NCBI GenBank assembly: GCA_002396125.1
Contig: DGWL01000065.1
Span: 16,566-38,479, forward strand
Direction of reading: 5' to 3'
Origin: Porphyromonadaceae bacterium UBA4259
Lineage (GTDB): Bacteria > Bacteroidota > Bacteroidia > Bacteroidales > Muribaculaceae
DNA length: 21,914 bases
A program made the translations under genes and the position numbers. Of the stretch, positions 1 through 6,537 are shown piece by piece. The notes below the pieces were generated by a model. It worked only from the letters and a program-made list of their open reading frames with translations. It made no database searches and was not told the DNA's origin. Position 1 is the first letter of the stretch; each line of letters starts with the position of its first letter.

Positions 1-8
1 CAAAGATA
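1..8 (-). promoter_or_regulatory. Possible -7 promoter element for a gene left of the window
   Basis: Read on the minus strand, the first eight bases give TATCTTTG, a match to the Bacteroidetes -7 consensus TAnnTTTG. A TTTG that could be the -33 element lies at 32-35 (minus), 23 bases upstream, slightly longer than the usual 19-21. It would drive a leftward gene outside the window, so the downstream gene cannot be checked. Confidence 0.35.
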
Positions 9-94
9 GTAAATAGTTTTCAGTTATTTGTCAAACAATTAAAAACAATTATAATTAGTTTCATTAGATGGCGGTTTCTACGGCTTTTAACACA

Positions 95-137
95 AATTAT
101 CGTGAATTGTCCGTGAATTATCATTGAATTATCAGTT
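95..137. repeat. Four tandem copies of an 11-bp AATTATC-type unit
   Basis: Units begin at 95, 105, 116 and 127. Each starts AATTATC (second copy AATTGTC) and the first three end in TG; the first unit is 10 bp and the next two are 11 bp. The spacing is about one helical turn, so all copies face the same side of the DNA. No gene overlaps them. This could be decayed intergenic repeat DNA or a protein-binding array; the sequence alone does not decide. Confidence 0.7.
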
Positions 138-149
138 TTTGAGTTGGGA

Positions 150-341
150 CGCGCTGCGCGCTAAAGATTGTTGCCCTTCGGGCTAAGATTGGTAGTTTTG
201 GCGGGATTGTTTTGCCACTCCTGGCGGAGTGGAAATTAGTGCCCTACGGGCAGAAATCTATCAAATCTAAAACAAATCAAACATATTAATATTTAAATTT
301 TAGAGTCGAAGACTCTCTAATTTTCATGTGCTCAACACATG
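150..341. repeat. Run of short palindromes with unrelated stems
   Basis: Successive hairpin-forming palindromes are separated by AT-rich spacers: 150-160 (CGCG, loop CTG), 173-183 (GCCC, loop TTC), 215-232 (CCACTCC, loop TGGC), 241-251 (GCCC, loop TAC), 302-316 (AGAGTC, loop GAA) and 325-341 (CATGTG, loop CTCAA). Stems are 4-7 bp and perfect, loops are 3-5 bases, and apart from the shared GCCC stem the sequences are unrelated. Further ones follow at 397-410 and 476-491. There is no convincing reading frame here. The shared architecture with differing stems resembles families of intergenic palindromic elements. Confidence 0.6.
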
Positions 342-396
342 GCAAAAAGTATTGTAGTTTTCCTCTCACAAAGCTGCATCTATCGATGTCAAAAAG

Positions 397-420
397 CTGG
401 CTTGCGCCAGATTATTTTTT
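397..420 (+). terminator. Hairpin plus T-run, terminator-like
   Basis: CTGGC (397-401) and GCCAG (406-410) pair around a TTGC loop and are followed on the plus strand by ATTATTTTTT. The shape is that of a weak intrinsic terminator, but no plus-strand gene precedes it in the window, so it may simply be another member of the palindrome run. Confidence 0.35.
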
Positions 421-461
421 TTATAAAATGCTTACGCTCGCAAGGCTAAAATTAAAATGGT

Positions 462-512
462 GCTTCGTTACATATCGTTGTGTGGACAACGCAATAAACG
501 GAGCTTTTTTTA
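462..512 (+). terminator. Nested hairpin with T-run, terminator-like
   Basis: An outer stem GCTTCGTT (462-469) pairs with AACGGAGC (497-504), one G-U pair included. It encloses an inner hairpin CGTTGT/ACAACG (476-481/486-491). Eight T residues follow at 505-512. This is the most terminator-like structure in the gene-free left end and it reads on the plus strand, away from any gene visible here. Confidence 0.45.
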
Positions 513-537
513 ATGCAATGAACAATAAGAACAAAAT

Positions 538-568
538 GTGCCGTGATTGTTGTTGGCAATCACGGCAC
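538..568 (-). terminator. Terminator behind the decayed C-terminal tail
   Basis: GTGCCGTGATT (538-548) and AATCACGGCAC (558-568) form a perfect 11-bp stem with a 9-base loop. On the minus strand it follows the stop codon at 599-601 by about 30 bases and is followed by ATTTTGTTCTT. It is well placed to have terminated the gene whose tail survives at 599-763 and may now end the transcript of the barrel gene at 757-1524. Confidence 0.65.
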
Positions 569-598
569 TTGATTTATATCAACTGCAATTCAGCTGAA

Positions 599-763
599 TT
601 ACTTCACAATAATTTTCTTTCCGTTCTCGATCACGATGCCGTGGTAGTTGTTGCCCACTGGCTGGCCCATGAGGTTGTAGCGCTTGTAGATGGCGTCTTG
701 GAGTTGCCTAAATCTAACCTCAGTTTTCAAGATGTTATATTCCTTGATAAGATGGGTTAGAAC
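599..763 (-). pseudogene. Remnant C-terminal sorting tail of a secreted protein
   Basis: An open minus-strand frame of 54 codons, without a start, ends in the stop at 599-601. Its last residues read YNLMGQPVGNNYHGIV and end GKKIIVK. This closely parallels the tail of the secreted protein at 10158-12371 (YNLQG... to GKKVIVK). Such tails are typical of Bacteroidetes proteins with a type IX-like C-terminal signal. The frame is blocked upstream by TGA at 764-766 and overlaps the last codons of the 757-1524 gene in a different frame. It therefore cannot be translated as part of that gene without a shift. I read it as the surviving 3' end of a deleted gene, with its own terminator still present downstream. 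The first ~20 codons look random; the homologous part begins near 700. Confidence 0.6.
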
Positions 764-1524
764 TCAAATCCTCCTCTTATCATTACATCGGCTTTCCTGT
801 CGGTATCAGTCATGATTGTGTTGCGGGAATGAGCAATTCCCATGGAGAAGTTGAATGCCAGCCTTTTGCTTGAGCGAAGCCCAAAGCGGCATCCCACCGA
901 TATATTATAATAAAAACCTTGCCCCTTCTCAAGTGAGCTGCCCAAGCGCAAGTTCAGGAATGGGTTAAATAGTGTGCGAGTAAAGAACACCTTGGCATCT
1001 CCAAAGATGATATTGGAATGTGATGTGACAGTATTTTTTTCATTGCTTAATGGCTTTTCATTAGTCCAGCTTGAATATAAAAATTGGTATCCGGCACCTA
1101 GGCGTAGCCATGGAAATATTTGATAGCCTTGAATGATGCTGAAACCATAAGGAACAGGGCGAGTTCGAGCTGATAATTCAAAGTTATACTCTCCATGATA
1201 GCCACGCTGTGGGCCTCCAGCACCAAACTTGTTGGTGAATGCCATGTTGTAGGGGCGCTTGCGCTGGATGCGATATATATCTTCTTGACGATAGGTGATG
1301 GTGTCGCCTTGGTTGGTGACAATGGTCATGAACTTGCCCGGCTCATATTTTATCATGCGGCCCGACTGCTTGTGCTCTCCCTTCATTACCGACTGGTCGG
1401 TAGCATTCTTGTAAACTATAGTCACTTCATCTTCACTCAATTCCTCTATCAGGTTTTGCGCATTGCCGGCAAAGGGCATTATCATTAGGCAAATTAAAAA
1501 TAATGTTTTAATAACCTTTTCCAT
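757..1524 (-). CDS. Small outer-membrane beta-barrel-like protein, unknown function
   Basis: The product is 255 residues. A signal peptide is visible at about residues 1-22 (MEKVIKTLFLICLMIM, then AGNAQ), followed by a charged region that includes the sequence TIVYKNATDQSVMKGEHKQ. The rest alternates polar and aromatic residues (for example GYQIFPWLRLGAGYQFLYS), as in a membrane barrel, and the chain ends in RGGFEF, a terminal phenylalanine typical of BAM-inserted barrels. The ATG at 1522-1524 follows a promoter-like TAATTTTGC. No named family is recognised. A role in the outer membrane is inference; the small size (about 8-10 strands) would suit an OprF/OmpW-like or 'outer membrane beta-barrel' domain protein. 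It stands alone, with an unrelated EF-G gene upstream that has its own terminator. Confidence 0.8.
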   Translation of the reverse strand: MEKVIKTLFLICLMIMPFAGNAQNLIEELSEDEVTIVYKNATDQSVMKGEHKQSGRMIKYEPGKFMTIVTNQGDTITYRQEDIYRIQRKRPYNMAFTNKFGAGGPQRGYHGEYNFELSARTRPVPYGFSIIQGYQIFPWLRLGAGYQFLYSSWTNEKPLSNEKNTVTSHSNIIFGDAKVFFTRTLFNPFLNLRLGSSLEKGQGFYYNISVGCRFGLRSSKRLAFNFSMGIAHSRNTIMTDTDRKADVMIRGGFEF

Positions 1525-1563
1525 ATAAAATGTATTTTATCCTTTGTGTTTAAACTTTCTGTG

Positions 1564-1572
1564 GCAAAATTA
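1564..1572 (-). promoter_or_regulatory. -7 promoter element of the barrel gene
   Basis: On the minus strand this reads TAATTTTGC, matching TAnnTTTGC. It lies 39 bases upstream of the ATG at 1522-1524. No clear -33 TTTG is seen 19-21 bases further upstream. Confidence 0.5.
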
Positions 1573-1676
1573 GTAAATAAATATTAACAGCGTCTTGTTT
1601 TATTTATTAAATTGTGTTGCGATGTTTTTTTTGTGTAGCGGGTGGCTGTCTTGTGATTCTTGAATTTGGTTAAAGC

Positions 1677-1714
1677 GAAAATCGCTCCCGGGCTTGCGCC
1701 CCGAAGCGATTTTC
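1677..1714 (-). terminator. Terminator of the EF-G2 gene
   Basis: GAAAATCGCT (1677-1686) and AGCGATTTTC (1705-1714) form a perfect 10-bp stem, and an inner GGGC/GCCC stem with loop TTGC (1690-1701) extends the hairpin. It sits about 35 bases beyond the EF-G2 stop on the minus strand. The T-run after it is short (GCTTTAACC), so termination may rest mainly on the long stem. Confidence 0.7.
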
Positions 1715-1748
1715 ATCGTTATGTAAGGAAAATATAGAAGTTGCGATA

Positions 1749-3908
1749 TTAATCCTCGTCCTTGCTTGCTTCCTCGTACTCCTTGAGCAGCTTCTCCTGA
1801 ACGTCGCCAGGAACGAGCTCGTAGCTTGCGAACTTCATCGAGAACGATGCGCGTCCACCGGTGATAGAGCTCAATGCGGTAGAGTAGTTTGCCATTTCCT
1901 TCAATGGAATGCGAGCCTTAACGGTCTCAAGGCCGTTGGCGCTCGACATGTCCATCATGATGCCGCGACGTCCGGGAAGGTCGCTCTGAACGCCACCCAT
2001 TGCATCACTTGGCACGAGAATCTCAACATCATAAACTGGCTCAAGAACCTTGGGGTTAGCATCGCGGAATGCCATGCTGAAGGCGTTACGGGCTGCCAGG
2101 CGGAACGAGATTTCGTTACTGTCAACCGGGTGCATCTTACCGTCGTAGATGCAAACGCGCACGTCGCGAGCGTAAGAACCGGTCAATGGGCCTTGCTCCA
2201 TGCGGTCCATGATACCCTTAACGATAGCGGGGATGAAACGTGCGTCGATGGCACCACCCACGATACAGTTGTAGATAACGAGCTTGCCGCCCCAGTCGAG
2301 ATCCATCTCTTGCTTGTCCTTGATGTTCATCTTGAACTCCTGGTTGCCAAACTTGTAGGTGTCGGGCTCGGGCATTCCCTCGCGGTAAGGCTCGATGATG
2401 AGGTGTACCTCACCAAACTGACCAGAACCACCCGATTGCTTCTTGTGGCGATAGTCGGCACGAGCGGCCTTGGTGATAGTCTCGCGATAAGGAATCTTAG
2501 GCTCGATATACTCAATTTGTACCTTCTCATTGTTCTCAATACGCCACTTGAGGGTGCGCAGGTGGAGCTCGCCTTGACCGCTGATGATGGTCTGCTTCAA
2601 CTCCTTAGACTGCTCGATGAGCCATGTTGGGTCTTCCTCGTGCATGCGGTTAAGAATCTGACCCAGTTTCTCGATTTCGCTCTCGTTAACGGGCTTGATG
2701 GCGCGCTGATACTTGGGAGCGGGATATTGGATAAAGTCGAAAACGTATTCGCAGTCCTTGTCGTTAAGGGTGTTGCCACGGCGAACGTCCTTGAGCTTAA
2801 CGGTAGCGCCAATGTCGCCTGCCTGGAGCTCATCAACGTTGCTCTTTGCCAAGCTACCACACACGGTGTTGAGCTGGGTGATGCGCTCTTTGCTGCCACG
2901 GTTCATGTTGTTGAGGTCGGTGCCGGCCTTGATGGTACCGCTCATTACCTTGAAATAAGAAACCTCGCCAATGTGGGGCTCAACGGTGGTCTTGAAGAAG
3001 AAGAGGCTTGTGGGACCATTGGGGTCGCACTTAACTTCGTTGCCATCGGTGTCGCACACTGCGGGCATCTCGGCGGTGGTGGGAACAACCTCGCCCAAGA
3101 AGTCCATCAGGCGGTCAACGCCCACGTTCTTCTCACCGCTGATGCACATTACCGGGATGATGCTGCAGTCGATAAGACCCTTGCGCATACCGTCAACAAT
3201 CTCCTCGGGTGAGAGGGTGTCTTCCTCAAGGAATTTTTCCATGAGAGCTTCATCGCCCTCGGCAGCCATCTCAATGAGGGCCATGTTAAATTCCTCGGCA
3301 CGGTCTTGGTAAGCTGCATCGATGTCAACGATTGTGCCCTTGCCGTTCTCGTCGTAGTTGATTTGCTTCATGAGCATAACATCGACAATCGATGTGAAGC
3401 CGGCGCCGGTTGAAACTGGGAACTGAACGGGAACCACCTTGTTGCCAAAGGTTTCCTTGAGCTGGTTGAGAGCATTGTCATAGTCGGCTGCTTCGTTGTC
3501 AAGACGGTTGATGGCGAAGATGAGAGGCTTCTTGATGTTGCCAACGGTACGGTACTGGTTCTGTGTACCCACCTCAATGGCGTTTTGGCCATTGATGAGC
3601 ATCAGACCTGCGTCGGTGACATTGAGTGCGGTAACGATGTTTCCCACATAGTCGTCCATGCCTGGACAATCAATGAAGTTGAGCTTCTTGCCCTTGTTCT
3701 CCACGCTGAAGATGGTAGAGAACACCGAGTTGCCATACTCCTTCTCTACAGGGAAATAGTCGCACACGGTGTTGCCTGCATCGATAGTGCCGCGGCGGTT
3801 GATAAGACCGCAGTCAAAGATGATAGACTCGGCAAGGGTAGTCTTACCCGAGCCTTTGCTTCCTAACAATGAGATGTTACGAATCTCGTCACTTTTATAA
3901 ACTTTCAT
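1749..3908 (-). CDS. fusA2: Elongation factor G paralogue, EF-G2 type, with altered GTPase site
   Basis: The product is 719 residues, normal EF-G length. EF-G promotes translocation of tRNA and mRNA on the ribosome. The G domain has the P-loop GSKGSGKT (residues 16-23) in place of the usual GHIDAGKT, switch II DCPGM (80-84) in place of DTPGH, and NRLD in place of NKMD. The catalytic histidine position is therefore Met84. Later domains are conserved: domain II around GTIKAGTDL, domain IV with KKQSGGSGQFGEV, and a C-terminal domain V with GVQSDLPGRRGIMMDM. These changes match the second EF-G of Bacteroidetes, which in Bacteroides thetaiotaomicron was reported to lack GTPase activity and to support growth under carbon starvation and in the gut. 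That the same holds here is inference. It is transcribed alone, with a leader of over 100 bases and its own terminator. It is not a tetracycline-resistance protein as far as can be seen. Confidence 0.9.
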   Translation of the reverse strand: MKVYKSDEIRNISLLGSKGSGKTTLAESIIFDCGLINRRGTIDAGNTVCDYFPVEKEYGNSVFSTIFSVENKGKKLNFIDCPGMDDYVGNIVTALNVTDAGLMLINGQNAIEVGTQNQYRTVGNIKKPLIFAINRLDNEAADYDNALNQLKETFGNKVVPVQFPVSTGAGFTSIVDVMLMKQINYDENGKGTIVDIDAAYQDRAEEFNMALIEMAAEGDEALMEKFLEEDTLSPEEIVDGMRKGLIDCSIIPVMCISGEKNVGVDRLMDFLGEVVPTTAEMPAVCDTDGNEVKCDPNGPTSLFFFKTTVEPHIGEVSYFKVMSGTIKAGTDLNNMNRGSKERITQLNTVCGSLAKSNVDELQAGDIGATVKLKDVRRGNTLNDKDCEYVFDFIQYPAPKYQRAIKPVNESEIEKLGQILNRMHEEDPTWLIEQSKELKQTIISGQGELHLRTLKWRIENNEKVQIEYIEPKIPYRETITKAARADYRHKKQSGGSGQFGEVHLIIEPYREGMPEPDTYKFGNQEFKMNIKDKQEMDLDWGGKLVIYNCIVGGAIDARFIPAIVKGIMDRMEQGPLTGSYARDVRVCIYDGKMHPVDSNEISFRLAARNAFSMAFRDANPKVLEPVYDVEILVPSDAMGGVQSDLPGRRGIMMDMSSANGLETVKARIPLKEMANYSTALSSITGGRASFSMKFASYELVPGDVQEKLLKEYEEASKDED

Positions 3909-3953
3909 GAAAATGTATTAGTGAAATTAAATGATTTGGAATTTTCGTTCTTT

Positions 3954-3986
3954 TTATTTCAATAATTTCTTGCTCATAATGTCCAT
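3954..3986 (-). other. Possible 10-codon upstream ORF in the EF-G2 leader
   Basis: Between the putative promoter and the EF-G2 start, ATG at 3984-3986 opens a frame MDIMSKKLLK that stops at 3954-3956, 45 bases before the EF-G2 ATG. It may be chance, since no ribosome binding site is evident. It is recorded because the leader is unusually long for this genome and could regulate translation. Confidence 0.2.
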
Positions 3987-4028
3987 GCCTTTTGCTACCC
4001 AAAATGGGGGCACGGTCGTTTGAGCCTA

Positions 4029-4036
4029 CAAAGTTA
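4029..4036 (-). promoter_or_regulatory. -7 promoter element of EF-G2
   Basis: TAACTTTG on the minus strand matches TAnnTTTG. It would start a transcript near 4022 with a 5' leader of roughly 110 bases. No good -33 TTTG is visible upstream, which fits a promoter that needs an activator, but that is inference. Confidence 0.45.
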
Positions 4037-4174
4037 ATGATTAAATTCCTAAAAAATAAATTTTTTCGCAAGAAAGTATATAATAATTTGTTTTATAGCA
4101 TTATTTATTGACTCAATGGAGTGTAACACGAAGTTTTTAGGACACTTGATAATTAAAATTTGAGATAAAAGTGA

Positions 4175-4183
4175 TATATTTGC
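4175..4183 (+). promoter_or_regulatory. -7 promoter element of yraN
   Basis: TATATTTGC matches TAnnTTTGC and lies 22 bases before the ATG at 4206. It is back to back with the EF-G2 promoter, about 140 bases apart. A TTTG at 4159-4162 is too close to serve as -33. Confidence 0.5.
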
Positions 4184-4205
4184 AACTGAAAACGATTAAT
4201 GACTT

Positions 4206-4586
4206 ATGGCACGGCACAACGAACTAGGCAAGGCGGGCGAGCATGAGGCAGTAGAGTTTCTCATCAAGCAGGGATTCACTATCAGGGAGACCAACTGGCG
4301 CATGGGAAAACTTGAGATTGATATTATTGCTCAAGGACCTGGCATGCTGCTTCACATTGTGGAAGTGAAGACACGCAGCGGCGACAGCTATTTCGACCCA
4401 ATGCGAGCCATAACACGGGCCAAGAAGCAGCACATGGTAAATTCGGCTAATGCCTACGTGCGCTACTTTCATCTCAAGTGCGAGATTCAGTATGATGTTA
4501 TTATCCTCATCGGCAACCCCGATGTTGGGTTCAAGCTAGAGTATTATCCCAACATGTTTGTACCCCAATTGAGAACTTACAGGTAG
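4206..4586 (+). CDS. yraN: YraN/UPF0102 family nuclease-like protein
   Basis: The product is 126 residues, the usual size for UPF0102. The N-terminus NELGKAGEHEAVEFL is typical of the family, followed by LEIDIIA with Asp39 and the HIVEVKTR segment with Glu53 and Lys55. Together these make the D-ExK core of a PD-(D/E)XK nuclease fold, the same fold as Holliday-junction resolvases. The cellular role of the family is not settled; it is cytoplasmic and widely conserved. It precedes the secreted phosphoesterase by 50 bp on the same strand and probably shares its transcript. Confidence 0.88.
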   Translation: MARHNELGKAGEHEAVEFLIKQGFTIRETNWRMGKLEIDIIAQGPGMLLHIVEVKTRSGDSYFDPMRAITRAKKQHMVNSANAYVRYFHLKCEIQYDVIILIGNPDVGFKLEYYPNMFVPQLRTYR

Positions 4587-4636
4587 CGACAACGCCGAAA
4601 AAGGCGATTTCTTGAAAAAACAAAATTTTAATAATT

Positions 4637-6469
4637 ATGATAAAACACATTAAGACTTTAGTATTACTGGCATTCATGCTGGTGGCTACTAGCGGCATGG
4701 CGCAGCGGTTTGCGATATTGAGCGACGTGCATGTCACTCCCGGTAACGCTAACGAGGCACAGCTAAAGCTCGCTGTGCAAGAAATTAATAACACCGATGT
4801 GGATGCGGTGCTCATGACGGGCGACCTCACCAACGAGGGTAGCGACGTGCAACTGCGCAACGTGAAGTCGATTCTCGACGGCATCACCCATCCGCTTTAT
4901 GTTATTCCGGGCAATCACGAGAACAACTGGAGCCAGAGTGCCTGCAAGACGTTTAATGACCTGTGGGGCAACGACCGCTTCGTTTTCACTGTGGGCAAGC
5001 TTGTGGTGATAGGCATGAACTGTGGCCCATTCATGAAGATGGGCGACGGTCACATCAAGCAGGAAGACCTCACCTGGCTCGACAACACGCTCAGGGAGAT
5101 GGTCAAGCCAGGCATGAAGGTGCTCAGTATTAATCATTACCCGTTGCTCGACGACCTTGACAACTATCGCGACTATGTGGCTGTGCTCAAGAAATATCCC
5201 GTTATCACTCACCAAAACGGTCACTGGCACCGCTGGCGCCAGTATGAGACCGATGGCATCAACGGCCTGATGGTGCGATGCCTCGACATGGGAGGTGGCG
5301 ACTATGGCTACACACTCATGGATGTCGACCTCGACAACAACTGGATTCACGTCTACAACAAGACGCTTGGTAAGGAGCGCGACATCCGTTATGCCTACAA
5401 GATTAATACCGACTACTACAACACGCCTGCTAAAACTGTTGATTACACTGTGCCGGCAGGCTTCACGGTCGAGAAAGTCTATGCCGACGAGGCTTCGGTA
5501 TTCACTCGTCTAGGTCTTGACAAAGACAATATCTACTTTGGCAACTCGATGGGACGCTTGAGGGTAATTGACAAGAAAACTGCGGCATTGAAGTGGGAGT
5601 ATAAAACCGCGAGCATGCTCTTCTCGCGGCCGGCGGTGGGCGACAAGGTTGTCGTGCTCCCCACAGGCGACAAACGCCTCGTGTGGCTTGAGAAGAAGAG
5701 CGGCAAGATGCTGAGCGAGGTTGCGGCATTGGGACCCTTTGTTGCTGATGGCGTTGTCGCCGATGGTGTGCTTTATCAGGGTGGCTACAAGACATTCCAG
5801 GCTTGGGACGTGAACAAGAGGAAAATGCTGTGGCAATACAATGACATCAACAACTATTGCCAGGCCGAGCCGTTTGTGGGTAAAGAAGATATCATCTTTG
5901 GAGCATGGGACACCAATCTGCGCTCACTCAATCGCAAGAGTGGCGCGCTCAACTGGGCCTGGAACAATGGCAAGAGCACTAACCTCTACAGCCCCGGCAA
6001 TGTGGTGCCGGCTGTCACCGAGGGTCGTGTGATTATCGTTGCGCCCGACCGCAATTCAACCGCTATCGACCGCACCACAGGCAAGCAGCTGTGGCGTCAC
6101 CACGACAATGCCGTGAAGGTGCGTGAGAGCCTGGGGTTGAGCGAGGATGGCAAGCGTGCCTACGCCAAGACTATGGACGGCACTGTGGTTGCCATTGACA
6201 CGCAGAGCGACGACTATCACCAATTGTGGGACACCGACTGTGGATTTGGCTATGAGCATGCTCCGTGCATCGTGCTTGAGAAGGATGGCTACATCTATGC
6301 AGGCTCGCGTCGCGGAATGCTGGCTGTGATTGATGCAACCAGTGGCAAATTGGTCTTTACTTATCGCATGGGCTCAAGCGAGGTTAATGGTTTTGATGTC
6401 GACACTTCTACTGGCGACATCTACTGCTCATTGATTGAGGGCACCATTTGGCGCATAAGCCACAAATGA
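4637..6469 (+). CDS. Secreted metallophosphoesterase fused to a PQQ-type beta-propeller
   Basis: The product is 610 residues. The signal peptide spans residues 1 to about 23 (hydrophobic core LVLLAFMLVA, cleavage near GMAQ). Residues 25-250 form a calcineurin-like metallophosphoesterase with a complete two-metal site: D30 and H32 (SDVH), D63 (TGDL), N93-H94 (GNHE), H167 (NHYP) and H196/H198 (GHWH). From about residue 285 to the end, repeated units (YFGNSMGRLRVIDKKT, IIFGAWDTNLRSLNRKSG, IYAGSRRGMLAVIDATSG) are PQQ/PQQ-like propeller blades, usually scaffolding or binding modules. The likely site is the periplasm or cell surface. The substrate is unknown; phosphomonoesters, diesters or nucleotides are all possible. 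The enzyme call is firm, the propeller role is inference. It ends 26 bp before a strong terminator. Confidence 0.88.
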   Translation: MIKHIKTLVLLAFMLVATSGMAQRFAILSDVHVTPGNANEAQLKLAVQEINNTDVDAVLMTGDLTNEGSDVQLRNVKSILDGITHPLYVIPGNHENNWSQSACKTFNDLWGNDRFVFTVGKLVVIGMNCGPFMKMGDGHIKQEDLTWLDNTLREMVKPGMKVLSINHYPLLDDLDNYRDYVAVLKKYPVITHQNGHWHRWRQYETDGINGLMVRCLDMGGGDYGYTLMDVDLDNNWIHVYNKTLGKERDIRYAYKINTDYYNTPAKTVDYTVPAGFTVEKVYADEASVFTRLGLDKDNIYFGNSMGRLRVIDKKTAALKWEYKTASMLFSRPAVGDKVVVLPTGDKRLVWLEKKSGKMLSEVAALGPFVADGVVADGVLYQGGYKTFQAWDVNKRKMLWQYNDINNYCQAEPFVGKEDIIFGAWDTNLRSLNRKSGALNWAWNNGKSTNLYSPGNVVPAVTEGRVIIVAPDRNSTAIDRTTGKQLWRHHDNAVKVRESLGLSEDGKRAYAKTMDGTVVAIDTQSDDYHQLWDTDCGFGYEHAPCIVLEKDGYIYAGSRRGMLAVIDATSGKLVFTYRMGSSEVNGFDVDTSTGDIYCSLIEGTIWRISHK

Positions 6470-6494
6470 AATCGTTTTGATAATAATAGATAAT

Positions 6495-6529
6495 AAACCC
6501 TCGGGACGATGATGCTCTCGAGGGTTTTT
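6495..6529. terminator. Terminator shared by convergent transcripts
   Basis: AAACCCTCG (6495-6503) and CGAGGGTTT (6519-6527) pair over 9 bp, followed on the plus strand by TTTATTTCG and on the minus strand by ATTATTATC. It closes the plus-strand phosphoesterase unit and sits 9 bp beyond the stop of the minus-strand gene at 6538, so it probably works in both directions, more strongly on plus. Confidence 0.8.
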
Positions 6530-6537
6530 ATTTCGCT

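Noticed and set aside
326..760. 144-codon plus-strand ORF
   Set aside because: It runs through the palindrome run, two terminator-like hairpins and the reverse of the sorting-tail remnant. Its composition is not protein-like and the minus-strand reading explains the 3' half.
2130..3212. 360-codon plus-strand ORF antisense to EF-G2
   Set aside because: It is a shadow of the conserved EF-G2 frame (rich in Leu, Val, Ala and His, as is usual for such shadows), with no promoter or recognised domain.
1749..3908. Ribosomal-protection tetracycline resistance (Tet(Q) type) for the EF-G paralogue
   Set aside because: Tet proteins keep the switch II histidine and standard G motifs; this protein lacks them and has EF-G2-like changes instead.
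4594..4616. Hairpin CGCC/GGCG between yraN and the phosphoesterase as a terminator
   Set aside because: The stem is only 4 bp and has no proper T-run, so the two genes are treated as one unit.
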